Program-made: the position numbers and the translations under genes
In this document: positions 6,636 through 11,846 of the stretch, one piece after another
Layout of the letters: each line of letters opens with the position of its first letter
How positions within the stretch are numbered: the stretch's first letter is position 1
Notes under the pieces: generated by a model
Databases searched by the model: none
The model's input: only the letters and a program-made list of their open reading frames with translations
What the model was told of the DNA's origin: nothing
NCBI GenBank assembly: GCA_030689795.1
Contig: JAUYEO010000322.1
Coordinates: forward strand, 1-11,846
DNA length: 11,846 bases
Direction: 5' to 3'
From: Desulfobacterales bacterium
GTDB lineage: Bacteria > Desulfobacterota > Desulfobacteria > Desulfobacterales > RPRI01

Positions 6636-6762
6636 CCTTTTTCAGGAAGCCGTCAATATTACCTCTTGAACTTTGAATAGTACGCTGCAATGACGAAAGA
6701 TGAAGCGCAACACAGCAGAATGACTTTTTACGAAGCCGTAGATATTACCTCTTGAACTTTGA
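6636..6762 (+). repeat. pair of direct repeats upstream of tRNA-Arg
   Basis: Two copies of about 40 bases lie at 6636-6676 and 6722-6762. Both begin with a GACTTTTTACGAAGCCGT-like word, degenerate in the first copy. Both end with the identical 21 bases at 6656-6676 and 6742-6762, an offset of 86 bases. The rest of the 6509-6829 gap is A/T-rich, with no supported gene and no promoter I would defend. Confidence 0.7.
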
Positions 6763-6829
6763 TTATCTATCTGGTATTCGCTATCCACGATTTTTAAGGC
6801 AAGTTCTTGAGCAATTACACACACCTTGT

Positions 6830-6905
6830 GCCCCCGTAGCTCAGTGGATAGAGCAACGGATTCCTAATCCGTTGGCCGCAGGTCCGATTCCTGCCGGGGG
6901 CACCA
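6830..6905 (+). tRNA. tRNA-Arg (anticodon CCT)
   Basis: This is a complete 76-base cloverleaf with encoded CCA (6903-6905). The acceptor stem is gcccccg (6830-6836) paired with cgggggc (6895-6901). The D arm is gctc...gagc. The anticodon stem acgga/tccgt has the loop ttcctaa with anticodon CCT at 6863-6865. The T arm is gcagg-tccgatt-cctgc. It reads the rare arginine codon AGG. The 3' end is intact, and no duplicated copy of it (an att site) is seen in the window. The following 127 bases, up to the thioesterase, hold no recognised feature. Confidence 0.97.
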
Positions 6906-7032
6906 ATAAAATCAAGTGGTTTAGTCAAATGCATGCTAACCTTTGTCTGTTTCTGTATGAGAATCTGCGTGATACTTTCACCTGCTCCGACCGCAGTTCA
7001 GCTCAATCTTGGGAATAGAGGGGTGACGGGGC

Positions 7033-7893
7033 ATGAAATGTGGAAAATGTGTGACTATGCATCTTTTTGACAGGGATATTTCCCTGATAAAACAGGAACC
7101 GTTTGTTTTCAAAGGAAATGTTGCTGAAAACTGGTCTATCAACGGAAACCCCAACGGCGGATATCTCATGGCTATTGTGGTAAATGCCGCTCTACAGCAC
7201 AGCGATAAGAGGTCAACTCCGATTTTAACCGCAAATTTTATTTCCCGGTGCCTTCCGGGAGAGGCTGATTTGCATGTGGAAGAGATTTCCCGGTCGATTC
7301 AATTCAACCGGCTGCAGGCCAGACTGCTTCAGGATGGAAAAGAAAAAATCCGCTTTATAGGAACTTTTGCAGATCAGAAAAACGGATGCTTTATCGAAAG
7401 ATATGAAACGAAAATGCCTGATATCGCTCCTATTGAAGAATGCATTCAGATTCCGGTAATTCCGAAATATACCCTTTTCGACAATATCGACCTGCGGCTG
7501 GACCCGGTATGTGCCGGCTGGATGCAGGGTACTTTGTCTGAAAAATCGGAGCAAAAAGGATGGATTACATTCAAGGATGACCGGCCATATGATATATTTT
7601 CGGTTCTTCTGATTGCGGATTCATTTCCGCCTCCTGTATTAGCCAGTCAGGGATTGATCGACTGGGTTCCTACCATAGAATTATCGGTAAATATAAGGAA
7701 TATTCCCGAAACCAGATGGCTTAAATGTATTTTCCGTACACGCTTTATCACGTGCGGTCTTTTAGAGTCGGACGGAGAGATCTGGGATGAGAAAGGCATT
7801 CTTGTGGCCATCTCAAGACAAATTGCACAATTCCGGAAAACCAGGCGAACGGCAGGAGATTACGCCCCCGATGCCGGTGCAGGTAAATCTTAA
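7033..7893 (+). CDS. TesB-like acyl-CoA thioesterase family protein (double hotdog)
   Basis: This 286-residue protein has the layout of two fused hotdog domains, as in acyl-CoA thioesterase II-like proteins that hydrolyse acyl-CoA. Seen motifs are NPNGGYLMAIVVNAAL (39-54) of the first hotdog, LLIADSFPPPVL (192-203), WVPTIELSVNIR (211-222) and GILVAISRQIAQFR (255-268) of the second. By hand alignment to E. coli TesB, the catalytic Gln is kept (Q263), Asp is replaced by Glu (E216), and Thr falls at Arg (R237), so the substrate or chemistry may differ. The start at 7033 is preceded by agaggggtga at SD distance. An alternative ATG at 7057 is possible. It sits 28 bases before trhP, so the two may be co-transcribed. 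The physiological substrate is unknown. Confidence 0.75.
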   Translation: MKCGKCVTMHLFDRDISLIKQEPFVFKGNVAENWSINGNPNGGYLMAIVVNAALQHSDKRSTPILTANFISRCLPGEADLHVEEISRSIQFNRLQARLLQDGKEKIRFIGTFADQKNGCFIERYETKMPDIAPIEECIQIPVIPKYTLFDNIDLRLDPVCAGWMQGTLSEKSEQKGWITFKDDRPYDIFSVLLIADSFPPPVLASQGLIDWVPTIELSVNIRNIPETRWLKCIFRTRFITCGLLESDGEIWDEKGILVAISRQIAQFRKTRRTAGDYAPDAGAGKS

Positions 7894-7921
7894 CGGATAA
7901 GAAAAGGTTTCGAAAAAGAAT

Positions 7922-9154
7922 ATGATTACACCGGGTAATAAAAGCAGAATAGAACTTCTTGCTCCGGCAGGCAATTTTGAAAAACTGGAAATCGCGGTGC
8001 ATTACGGCGCAGATGCGGTCTATCTTGCCGGAAAAGATTACTCTTTAAGAAATTTTTCCGAAAACTTCACCCTGGAAGAGCTTAAAAACGCAGTTCTTTT
8101 TGCCCGGAAAGCAGGCGTGAAAGTATATGTGGCATGCAACATATTTTCGAGAAACAGCGAACAGGAGGCCATTTCAGATTACCTGAAAAACCTTGCCCGG
8201 ATAGCCCCGGATGCCGTTATCATTGCAGACCCCGGAATACTGCTTGAAGCCCGGAAGGTTATGCCCGGCATGCCTATCCATCTGAGCACACAGGCTAACA
8301 CAACCAGCTACAGGGCCGCACTTTTCTGGAAAAATATGGGAGTCACGAGAATCAATGCGGCAAGGGAGCTGTCCATAAAGGAGATTGAAGAGATCGCCTT
8401 CTTAAGCCATGTCGAAATCGAGGCGTTCGTTCACGGCGCAATGTGCATCTCATATTCAGGCCGCTGCCTTTTGAGCAATTTCATGGAAAACCGCGATAGC
8501 AACAGGGGCGAATGCTGCCAGCCGTGCAGGTTCAGATATTCTGTGGTCGAAGAGACAAGGCCCGGCAAATATATGCCGGTGGAGGAAGACAGCCGGGGAA
8601 CTTATATCTTCAATTCCAGAGACCTTTGCATGATAAGACATATACCCGAGATGATAAATGCCGGGATATCATCGCTTAAAATCGAGGGACGCATGAAGGG
8701 AATAAATTATCTTGCCTCTGCGGTCAAAGTCTACAGGGAAGCAATAGACGCCTGGTATGAATCTCCTTCGCAATATAATGTGAAAGACGAATGGATCGAA
8801 GAGCTTTCAAGAATAAGCAACAGGGACTACTGCACAGGATTCTATTTCGGGGATGCGGGCGAGACCGTTCCGAATTACATGGACATAAAACCTGCTACGC
8901 TAAGAACATTTATCGGGAAAGTAACCGGTGTTGACAACGGGAATTATGCAATTCTCGTTGTCAGAAACAGGTTTTTTTTAAACGATCCGGTTGATCTTTT
9001 GGGGAAAAAAGGACCGGCAAAGCGGGACACCATAAAACGCATTCTGGACATTGAAGGCAATGAAGTAAAGGCAGCAAGATCGGGAAGCACGGTGAAGGTG
9101 CTGCTTGAAAATGAATGTTCCGTAAACGACCTTCTGAGAAAAATTGAAGAATGA
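7922..9154 (+). CDS. trhP: peptidase U32 family protein, probable tRNA uridine-34 hydroxylase TrhP
   Basis: U32 proteins of this type (E. coli YegQ/TrhP, B. subtilis YrrO) are not proteases in the usual sense. They carry out prephenate-dependent 5-hydroxylation of tRNA uridine 34. The 410-residue protein starts with ELLAPAGNFEKLEIAVHYGA (11-30), typical of the family's barrel. It has the U32 signature EAFVHGAMCISYSGRCLLS (167-185), with C175 and C182 as likely Fe-S ligands, then GECCQPCRF (197-204) with C198, C199 and C202, and SLKIEGRMK (251-259). A C-terminal small beta domain begins near 325. The length suits the YrrO-like class. The start is fixed by the conserved LLAPAG at residue 12, although the SD is poor. 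cobO follows after 10 bases. Confidence 0.9.
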   Translation: MITPGNKSRIELLAPAGNFEKLEIAVHYGADAVYLAGKDYSLRNFSENFTLEELKNAVLFARKAGVKVYVACNIFSRNSEQEAISDYLKNLARIAPDAVIIADPGILLEARKVMPGMPIHLSTQANTTSYRAALFWKNMGVTRINAARELSIKEIEEIAFLSHVEIEAFVHGAMCISYSGRCLLSNFMENRDSNRGECCQPCRFRYSVVEETRPGKYMPVEEDSRGTYIFNSRDLCMIRHIPEMINAGISSLKIEGRMKGINYLASAVKVYREAIDAWYESPSQYNVKDEWIEELSRISNRDYCTGFYFGDAGETVPNYMDIKPATLRTFIGKVTGVDNGNYAILVVRNRFFLNDPVDLLGKKGPAKRDTIKRILDIEGNEVKAARSGSTVKVLLENECSVNDLLRKIEE

Positions 9155-9164
9155 GGATTAATAA

Positions 9165-9680
9165 ATGAAAGGTTACGTTCAGGTTTATACCGGAGACGGA
9201 AAAGGCAAAACAACGGCGGCTATCGGTCTTTCCATAAGAGCCGCCGGAGCGGGCCTGAAGGTTTATATAGCCCAGTTCATAAAAATGGGCGATTACAGCG
9301 AAATCAAGGCTCTGAAAAAGTTCTCAGATCTGATTACAGTGGGACAATTCGGTCTGGGCCGCTTTATAAAGGGAAAGCCTTCGGAAGAAGATATTGAAGC
9401 CGCACGGGCAGGGATTGAAAAGGTAAAGAGCCTGATGGCCTCGCAGGATTATGATATCATCATACTCGAAGAAGCCAACGTGGCGGCAAAATACGGACTT
9501 ATATCCGTAAATGATCTTCTTGATATGATCTCGTCAAAACCGGAAAATATGGAGCTTGTGATAACCGGCCGAGGCGCGGACCCGGAGGTTGTCGAAAAGG
9601 CCGACCTTGTGACGGAGATGAAGGAGATAAGACATTATTTTAAAAAAGGCGTGCCGGCAAGGAAAGGAATTGAAAAATAG
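9165..9680 (+). CDS. cobO: cob(I)yrinic acid a,c-diamide adenosyltransferase
   Basis: This enzyme transfers the 5'-deoxyadenosyl group of ATP to cob(I)alamin or corrinoid to make the coenzyme B12 form (CobA/CobO/BtuR type). The 171-residue protein has the P-loop GDGKGKTT (10-17), the Walker B-like DIIILEEAN (97-105), TGRGADPEV (134-142) and the conserved tail FKKGVPARKGIE (159-170). It is complete and of family length. The ATG lies 10 bases after trhP, with agga upstream, so co-transcription is likely. No other corrinoid genes are in the window, suggesting salvage or a dispersed pathway. Bases 9401-9427 recur almost exactly at 10084-10110, in the toxin remnant downstream. Confidence 0.95.
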   Translation: MKGYVQVYTGDGKGKTTAAIGLSIRAAGAGLKVYIAQFIKMGDYSEIKALKKFSDLITVGQFGLGRFIKGKPSEEDIEAARAGIEKVKSLMASQDYDIIILEEANVAAKYGLISVNDLLDMISSKPENMELVITGRGADPEVVEKADLVTEMKEIRHYFKKGVPARKGIEK

Positions 9681-9694
9681 CTCATCAGCTATTT
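9675..9694 (+). other. A/T-rich hairpin over the cobO stop codon
   Basis: The perfect 8-bp inverted repeat aaatagct (9675-9682) / agctattt (9687-9694) has the loop catc. It overlaps the TAG stop of cobO. The stem is A/T-rich and no T-tract follows, so termination is doubtful. Confidence 0.3.
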
Positions 9695-9702
9695 AGTAAC
9701 GG

Positions 9703-9719
9703 CTCCTTAAGCGCAGGAG
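9703..9719 (+). promoter_or_regulatory. short inverted repeat covering the ribosome binding site of the winged-helix gene
   Basis: The ctcct at 9703-9707 is the reverse complement of aggag at 9715-9719, which is the core of the SD. Pairing would mask the ribosome binding site. The stem is only 5 bp, so it may be chance, but it could also be an operator half-site pair for autoregulation. Confidence 0.25.
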
Positions 9720-9727
9720 GTGGAACC

Positions 9728-10075
9728 ATGAAAACCCTTATTCTTGATGTACAAACGCCTGCTGAGTCGATGGCGGACTTTGCCCGTGCTTGGAAGGCAG
9801 GCAAAACCCAAAAGTCCGCGCGCATTAGTTTCGCAACCCCGGAGTTGCTTTGGCGAGTGTTAACTCCAAAACGATGGGAACTGCTAAAGGCTCTTTGCGG
9901 AGCAGGTCCTGTATCAATCCGTGAAGCTGCACGGCGTGCCGGCCGTGATGTTAAGGCAGTCCATGGCGACGCTACCGCATTACTTAACGCTGGAGTTCTC
10001 GATCGCACAGACGACGGGCGCATCATTTTCCCATTCGAAGCTGTGAAAGTCGAGTTCCTGTTGCAGGCAGCATAA
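9728..10075 (+). CDS. HVO_A0114-type winged-helix DNA-binding protein, probably an orphan antitoxin-like regulator
   Basis: This 115-residue protein carries the pattern ISFATPELLWRVLTPKRWEL (33-52), followed by a winged helix. VSIREAARRAGRDVKAVHGD (62-81) would be the helix-turn-helix and GRIIFPFEAVKVEFLL (97-112) the wing. I recognise this as the family called HVO_A0114 putative DNA-binding proteins. From memory, relatives are often paired with small TumE-like toxin genes. No such toxin lies upstream: only 47 bases separate it from cobO. The next downstream piece is a remnant of a different toxin family. The SD aggaggtg (9715-9722) is excellent. Base composition looks richer in G+C than the neighbours, hinting at transfer. 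Complete and probably expressed; role unknown. Confidence 0.78.
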   Translation: MKTLILDVQTPAESMADFARAWKAGKTQKSARISFATPELLWRVLTPKRWELLKALCGAGPVSIREAARRAGRDVKAVHGDATALLNAGVLDRTDDGRIIFPFEAVKVEFLLQAA

Positions 10076-10261
10076 CTTGGCAACGCACGGACAGGCATTG
10101 AAAAGGTAAACCGTATAGAACTTTATGCCCTTGATCCCCGTAGAGCGGCCATCCTACTTATTGGCGGCAGAAAGACCGGCGGTAAGCGTTGGTACGAACA
10201 ATACGTCCCATTGGCTGAAAGAATTTATGAGGAACATTTAAAGTCATTAAAAGATGAATAA
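10076..10261 (+). pseudogene. 5'-truncated HigB/RelE-type toxin remnant
   Basis: The frame ending with TAA at 10259-10261 encodes a clear C-terminal part of a RelE/HigB (Gp49-like) toxin from about 10112. It contains IELYALDPRRAAILLIGG, then GKRWYEQYVPLAERIYEEHL. Complete members are about 110-125 residues, so roughly the first half is missing. Upstream in the same frame there is no ATG, GTG or TTG before the stop codon of the preceding gene at 10073-10075, so it cannot be translated on its own. The region 10084-10110 is a near copy of cobO 9401-9427, in the same reading phase. The partner antitoxin gene starts 11 bases downstream, in the order expected of a higBA pair. Confidence 0.8.
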
Positions 10262-10272
10262 GGGGGCGCATT

Positions 10273-10620
10273 ATGAGCAAACCGTACTCTATACTGAGAG
10301 AAAAAATGAAACCCGCAGCAAGAAAAAAAGCGGCGGAGAAGACAAAGACCCTGCTTAATGCAATGCCTTTGCAGGAATTGCGTCATGCCAGGAATTTAAG
10401 CCAGGAACAACTGGCACAAACATTGTCTGTCAAGCAAGCCGCTGTATCAAAATTTGAAAAACGGACAGATATGTATATCAGCACATTAAGAAATTTTATC
10501 AAGGCCATGGGAGGCGACCTGGAGATCATCGCCACATTTCCTGATGGGTCCGTTCATATCAGTCAATTTGAAAACATTGCTGCGAAGGCAGAAAGAGGAA
10601 ATTCACCGAGTTCCGGTTGA
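10273..10620 (+). CDS. XRE-family antitoxin, HigA type
   Basis: This 115-residue helix-turn-helix protein has a basic N-terminal helix (MKPAARKKAAEK, 12-23). The XRE domain runs from about 33 to 80: ELRHARNLSQEQLAQTLSVK (35-54), then QAAVSKFEKRTDMYISTLRN (55-74). A beta-strand tail (DLEIIATFPDGSVHISQF, 82-99) follows. This pattern is the usual partner of the DPRRxAILLIGG-type RelE/HigB toxins, where it neutralises the toxin and represses the operon. Its toxin gene is truncated, so it is now an orphan antitoxin. The start has aggggg upstream at SD distance. The last 12 residues (AERGNSPSSG end) look unconserved. The following 224 bases up to the ATPase hold only unassigned sequence, with a small hairpin near 10811-10824. 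Confidence 0.88.
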   Translation: MSKPYSILREKMKPAARKKAAEKTKTLLNAMPLQELRHARNLSQEQLAQTLSVKQAAVSKFEKRTDMYISTLRNFIKAMGGDLEIIATFPDGSVHISQFENIAAKAERGNSPSSG

Positions 10621-10844
10621 AAGCTGCAATTATTTAGGGTAATATCCTCAGGCGGTAGGGGGATGCACTCCTTCCTGAAGTCAGTAAAACGTCGCCCTTT
10701 AAAAATATGCTTGATTTCAAACAGAAATAAATGATGTTGTTTTCTCAGCGATCATGATAAAGAATAAGGACACTGGATTTTTTATTTTCACCGGAGTCAT
10801 ATTTTTGGTTCCGGCTCGTGCGGGTTAGGGAAAGGTTAACTTTT

Positions 10845-11846
10845 ATGGCAAGGAAAAATACTCCCGAGAACAAACGTAGGCATGTTATCGGCAAATCCGA
10901 AGAGCATGGTCGGCGTTTCACCACAATTTCAATCAAGAACTATCGTTGTTTAAAAGATTTCACGATAGATTCGTTGGAGAGGGTGAATCTCATTGGCGGG
11001 AAAAACAACGTAGGCAAGACAACCCTACTTGAAATCCTATTCTTGCTCGTGGGAAATACGAATATTAGCCTTATACTATCGATCAATGCTTTTCGCGGAA
11101 TGGAAATGTTCGCGGGAGAGGCTGCAGCGATCCGCGAATCATTATGGAGCCACCTATTTCACAACCTTGATAGCCAAGCTAATATTTCCATTCACGGTAA
11201 GCTGGAGACTGGCGAGCAAATCAGCACAACTCTAAAAGAGCTTGATAGGGTATCCACTATTCTCCCATTTGGTGGAACCCCTCAAGTTAAGGCGGATGCG
11301 GGTACAAGCGGAGGGTTAGCCAAGGCACTACAACTTTCGTATAGGGATATAACCAATAGGGAATACTCGGTCATATTGCAAGTTGGCGCTAAAGGTATCA
11401 ACCTGCCACCATCAACAGCTGAGCCTTTATTTCCAGGAATCTTCTTATCAGGCCGCCGCCGCCCAAGTTTACAGGAAAACGCTATCCGATATGGGCAATT
11501 GGAAATGGCCAAAAGCCTTCATTATCTACTACCGGTGCTACAAATCATTGAGCCTCGCTTAAAGCAGTTGAGTGTTATCGTCGGTGCCAGTGGCCCTATG
11601 CTCTATGGCGATATCGGTCTACCACAGATGTTACCCATGGCAGTTATGGGTGATGGGTTAGGAGGCCTCGCTTCTATTCTACTTTCCATTTCCAGCGCCC
11701 CTGGTGGTGTCGTTCTCATAGACGAGATTGAGAATGGTTTACACCATTCCATTTTGATGAAGGTTTGGCAAGTCATTGCCGATGCAGCCCGTCGCCACAA
11801 TACCCAAATATTTGCCACTACTCATAGTTGGGAGTGTATTGTAGCC
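10845..11846 (+). CDS. AAA/OLD-like ATPase (partial, runs off the right edge)
   Basis: The frame is open from ATG 10845 to the window end, 334 codons without a stop, so the C-terminus is missing. The SD aaagg lies 9 bases upstream. The domain is of RecF/OLD/ABC-like ATPase type. ISIKNYRCLKDF (29-40) leads to the Walker A motif GGKNNVGKTT (51-60; K58). A variable middle region (about 70-200) is followed by FLSGRRRP (200-207), the signature-like GDGLGGLASI (269-278), the Walker B motif VVLIDEIENG (289-298; D293, E294) and the switch histidine ATTHSWE (324-330; H327). From memory, close relatives are stand-alone ATPases often followed by a TOPRIM-like DUF3226 gene. This arrangement parallels OLD and PARIS AriA-AriB type anti-phage modules. 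That role here is an inference. Confidence 0.85.
   Translation, partial: MARKNTPENKRRHVIGKSEEHGRRFTTISIKNYRCLKDFTIDSLERVNLIGGKNNVGKTTLLEILFLLVGNTNISLILSINAFRGMEMFAGEAAAIRESLWSHLFHNLDSQANISIHGKLETGEQISTTLKELDRVSTILPFGGTPQVKADAGTSGGLAKALQLSYRDITNREYSVILQVGAKGINLPPSTAEPLFPGIFLSGRRRPSLQENAIRYGQLEMAKSLHYLLPVLQIIEPRLKQLSVIVGASGPMLYGDIGLPQMLPMAVMGDGLGGLASILLSISSAPGGVVLIDEIENGLHHSILMKVWQVIADAARRHNTQIFATTHSWECIVA

Noticed and set aside
6759..6787. Promoter for the tRNA (TTGATT, 17-base gap, TATCCA)
   Set aside because: The -10 match is only three or four of six, and the sequence overlaps the direct repeat. Too weak to list as a feature.
6830..6905. tRNA-Arg as an integration site of a mobile island
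   Set aside because: The 3' end of the tRNA is not repeated elsewhere in the window, and no integrase gene follows; the next genes are core enzymes.
10648..10677. Possible hairpin after the HigA gene
   Set aside because: The stem is interrupted and there is no T-tract, so neither a terminator nor an operator can be supported.

Overview
The window looks like bacterial chromosome of moderate G+C, most likely from a sulfate-reducing or syntrophic Desulfobacterota (delta-proteobacterial) lineage. This placement is an inference. It rests on the style of the housekeeping proteins and on intergenic spaces packed with short palindromic and degenerate word-like repeats of a kind I associate with those genomes. 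No rRNA, CRISPR array, insertion sequence or integrase is visible.

Layout. Positions 1-240 are a nest of three structured repeats. They are followed by nth (endonuclease III, + strand, 297-935). A long minus-strand block comes next, read from right to left: a lipoprotein of unknown function (6508-6023); a tight four-gene operon-like run of coaBC, family-4 uracil-DNA glycosylase, NfeD-type membrane protease and slipin (5811-1724); and a small Rho-N-domain basic protein (1406-1086) with its own structured leader. Two stretches of about 320 bases (1407-1723 and 6509-6829) hold no gene but carry copies of a recurring 19-base inverted word, a MITE-like unit and direct repeats. A complete tRNA-Arg(CCT) at 6830-6905 starts the plus-strand half. 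It is followed by a TesB-like thioesterase, a U32-family tRNA hydroxylase (trhP) and a cobalamin adenosyltransferase (cobO).

From about 9681 onward the content changes from core metabolism to accessory genes. There is an orphan HVO_A0114-type winged-helix protein and a headless remnant of a HigB/RelE-type toxin. The first recognisable part of that remnant is joined to a 27-base stretch nearly identical to the inside of cobO. An intact XRE antitoxin (HigA type) follows, and then a large AAA/OLD-like ATPase that runs off the right edge. This reads as a decayed toxin-antitoxin spot beside a candidate anti-phage or abortive-infection ATPase whose partner gene would lie outside the window.

How the genes fit together. 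Nth and the uracil glycosylase are both base-excision repair enzymes. CoaBC makes the coenzyme A precursor 4'-phosphopantetheine. NfeD and slipin form a known membrane protease/SPFH pair. TrhP acts on tRNA wobble uridine, and CobO completes adenosylcobalamin. The strongest leads for novelty are the right-hand ATPase, the cobO/higB junction, the structured leader of the Rho-N protein, and the repeat families that fill the spacers. No completely new system can be demonstrated from the window alone.
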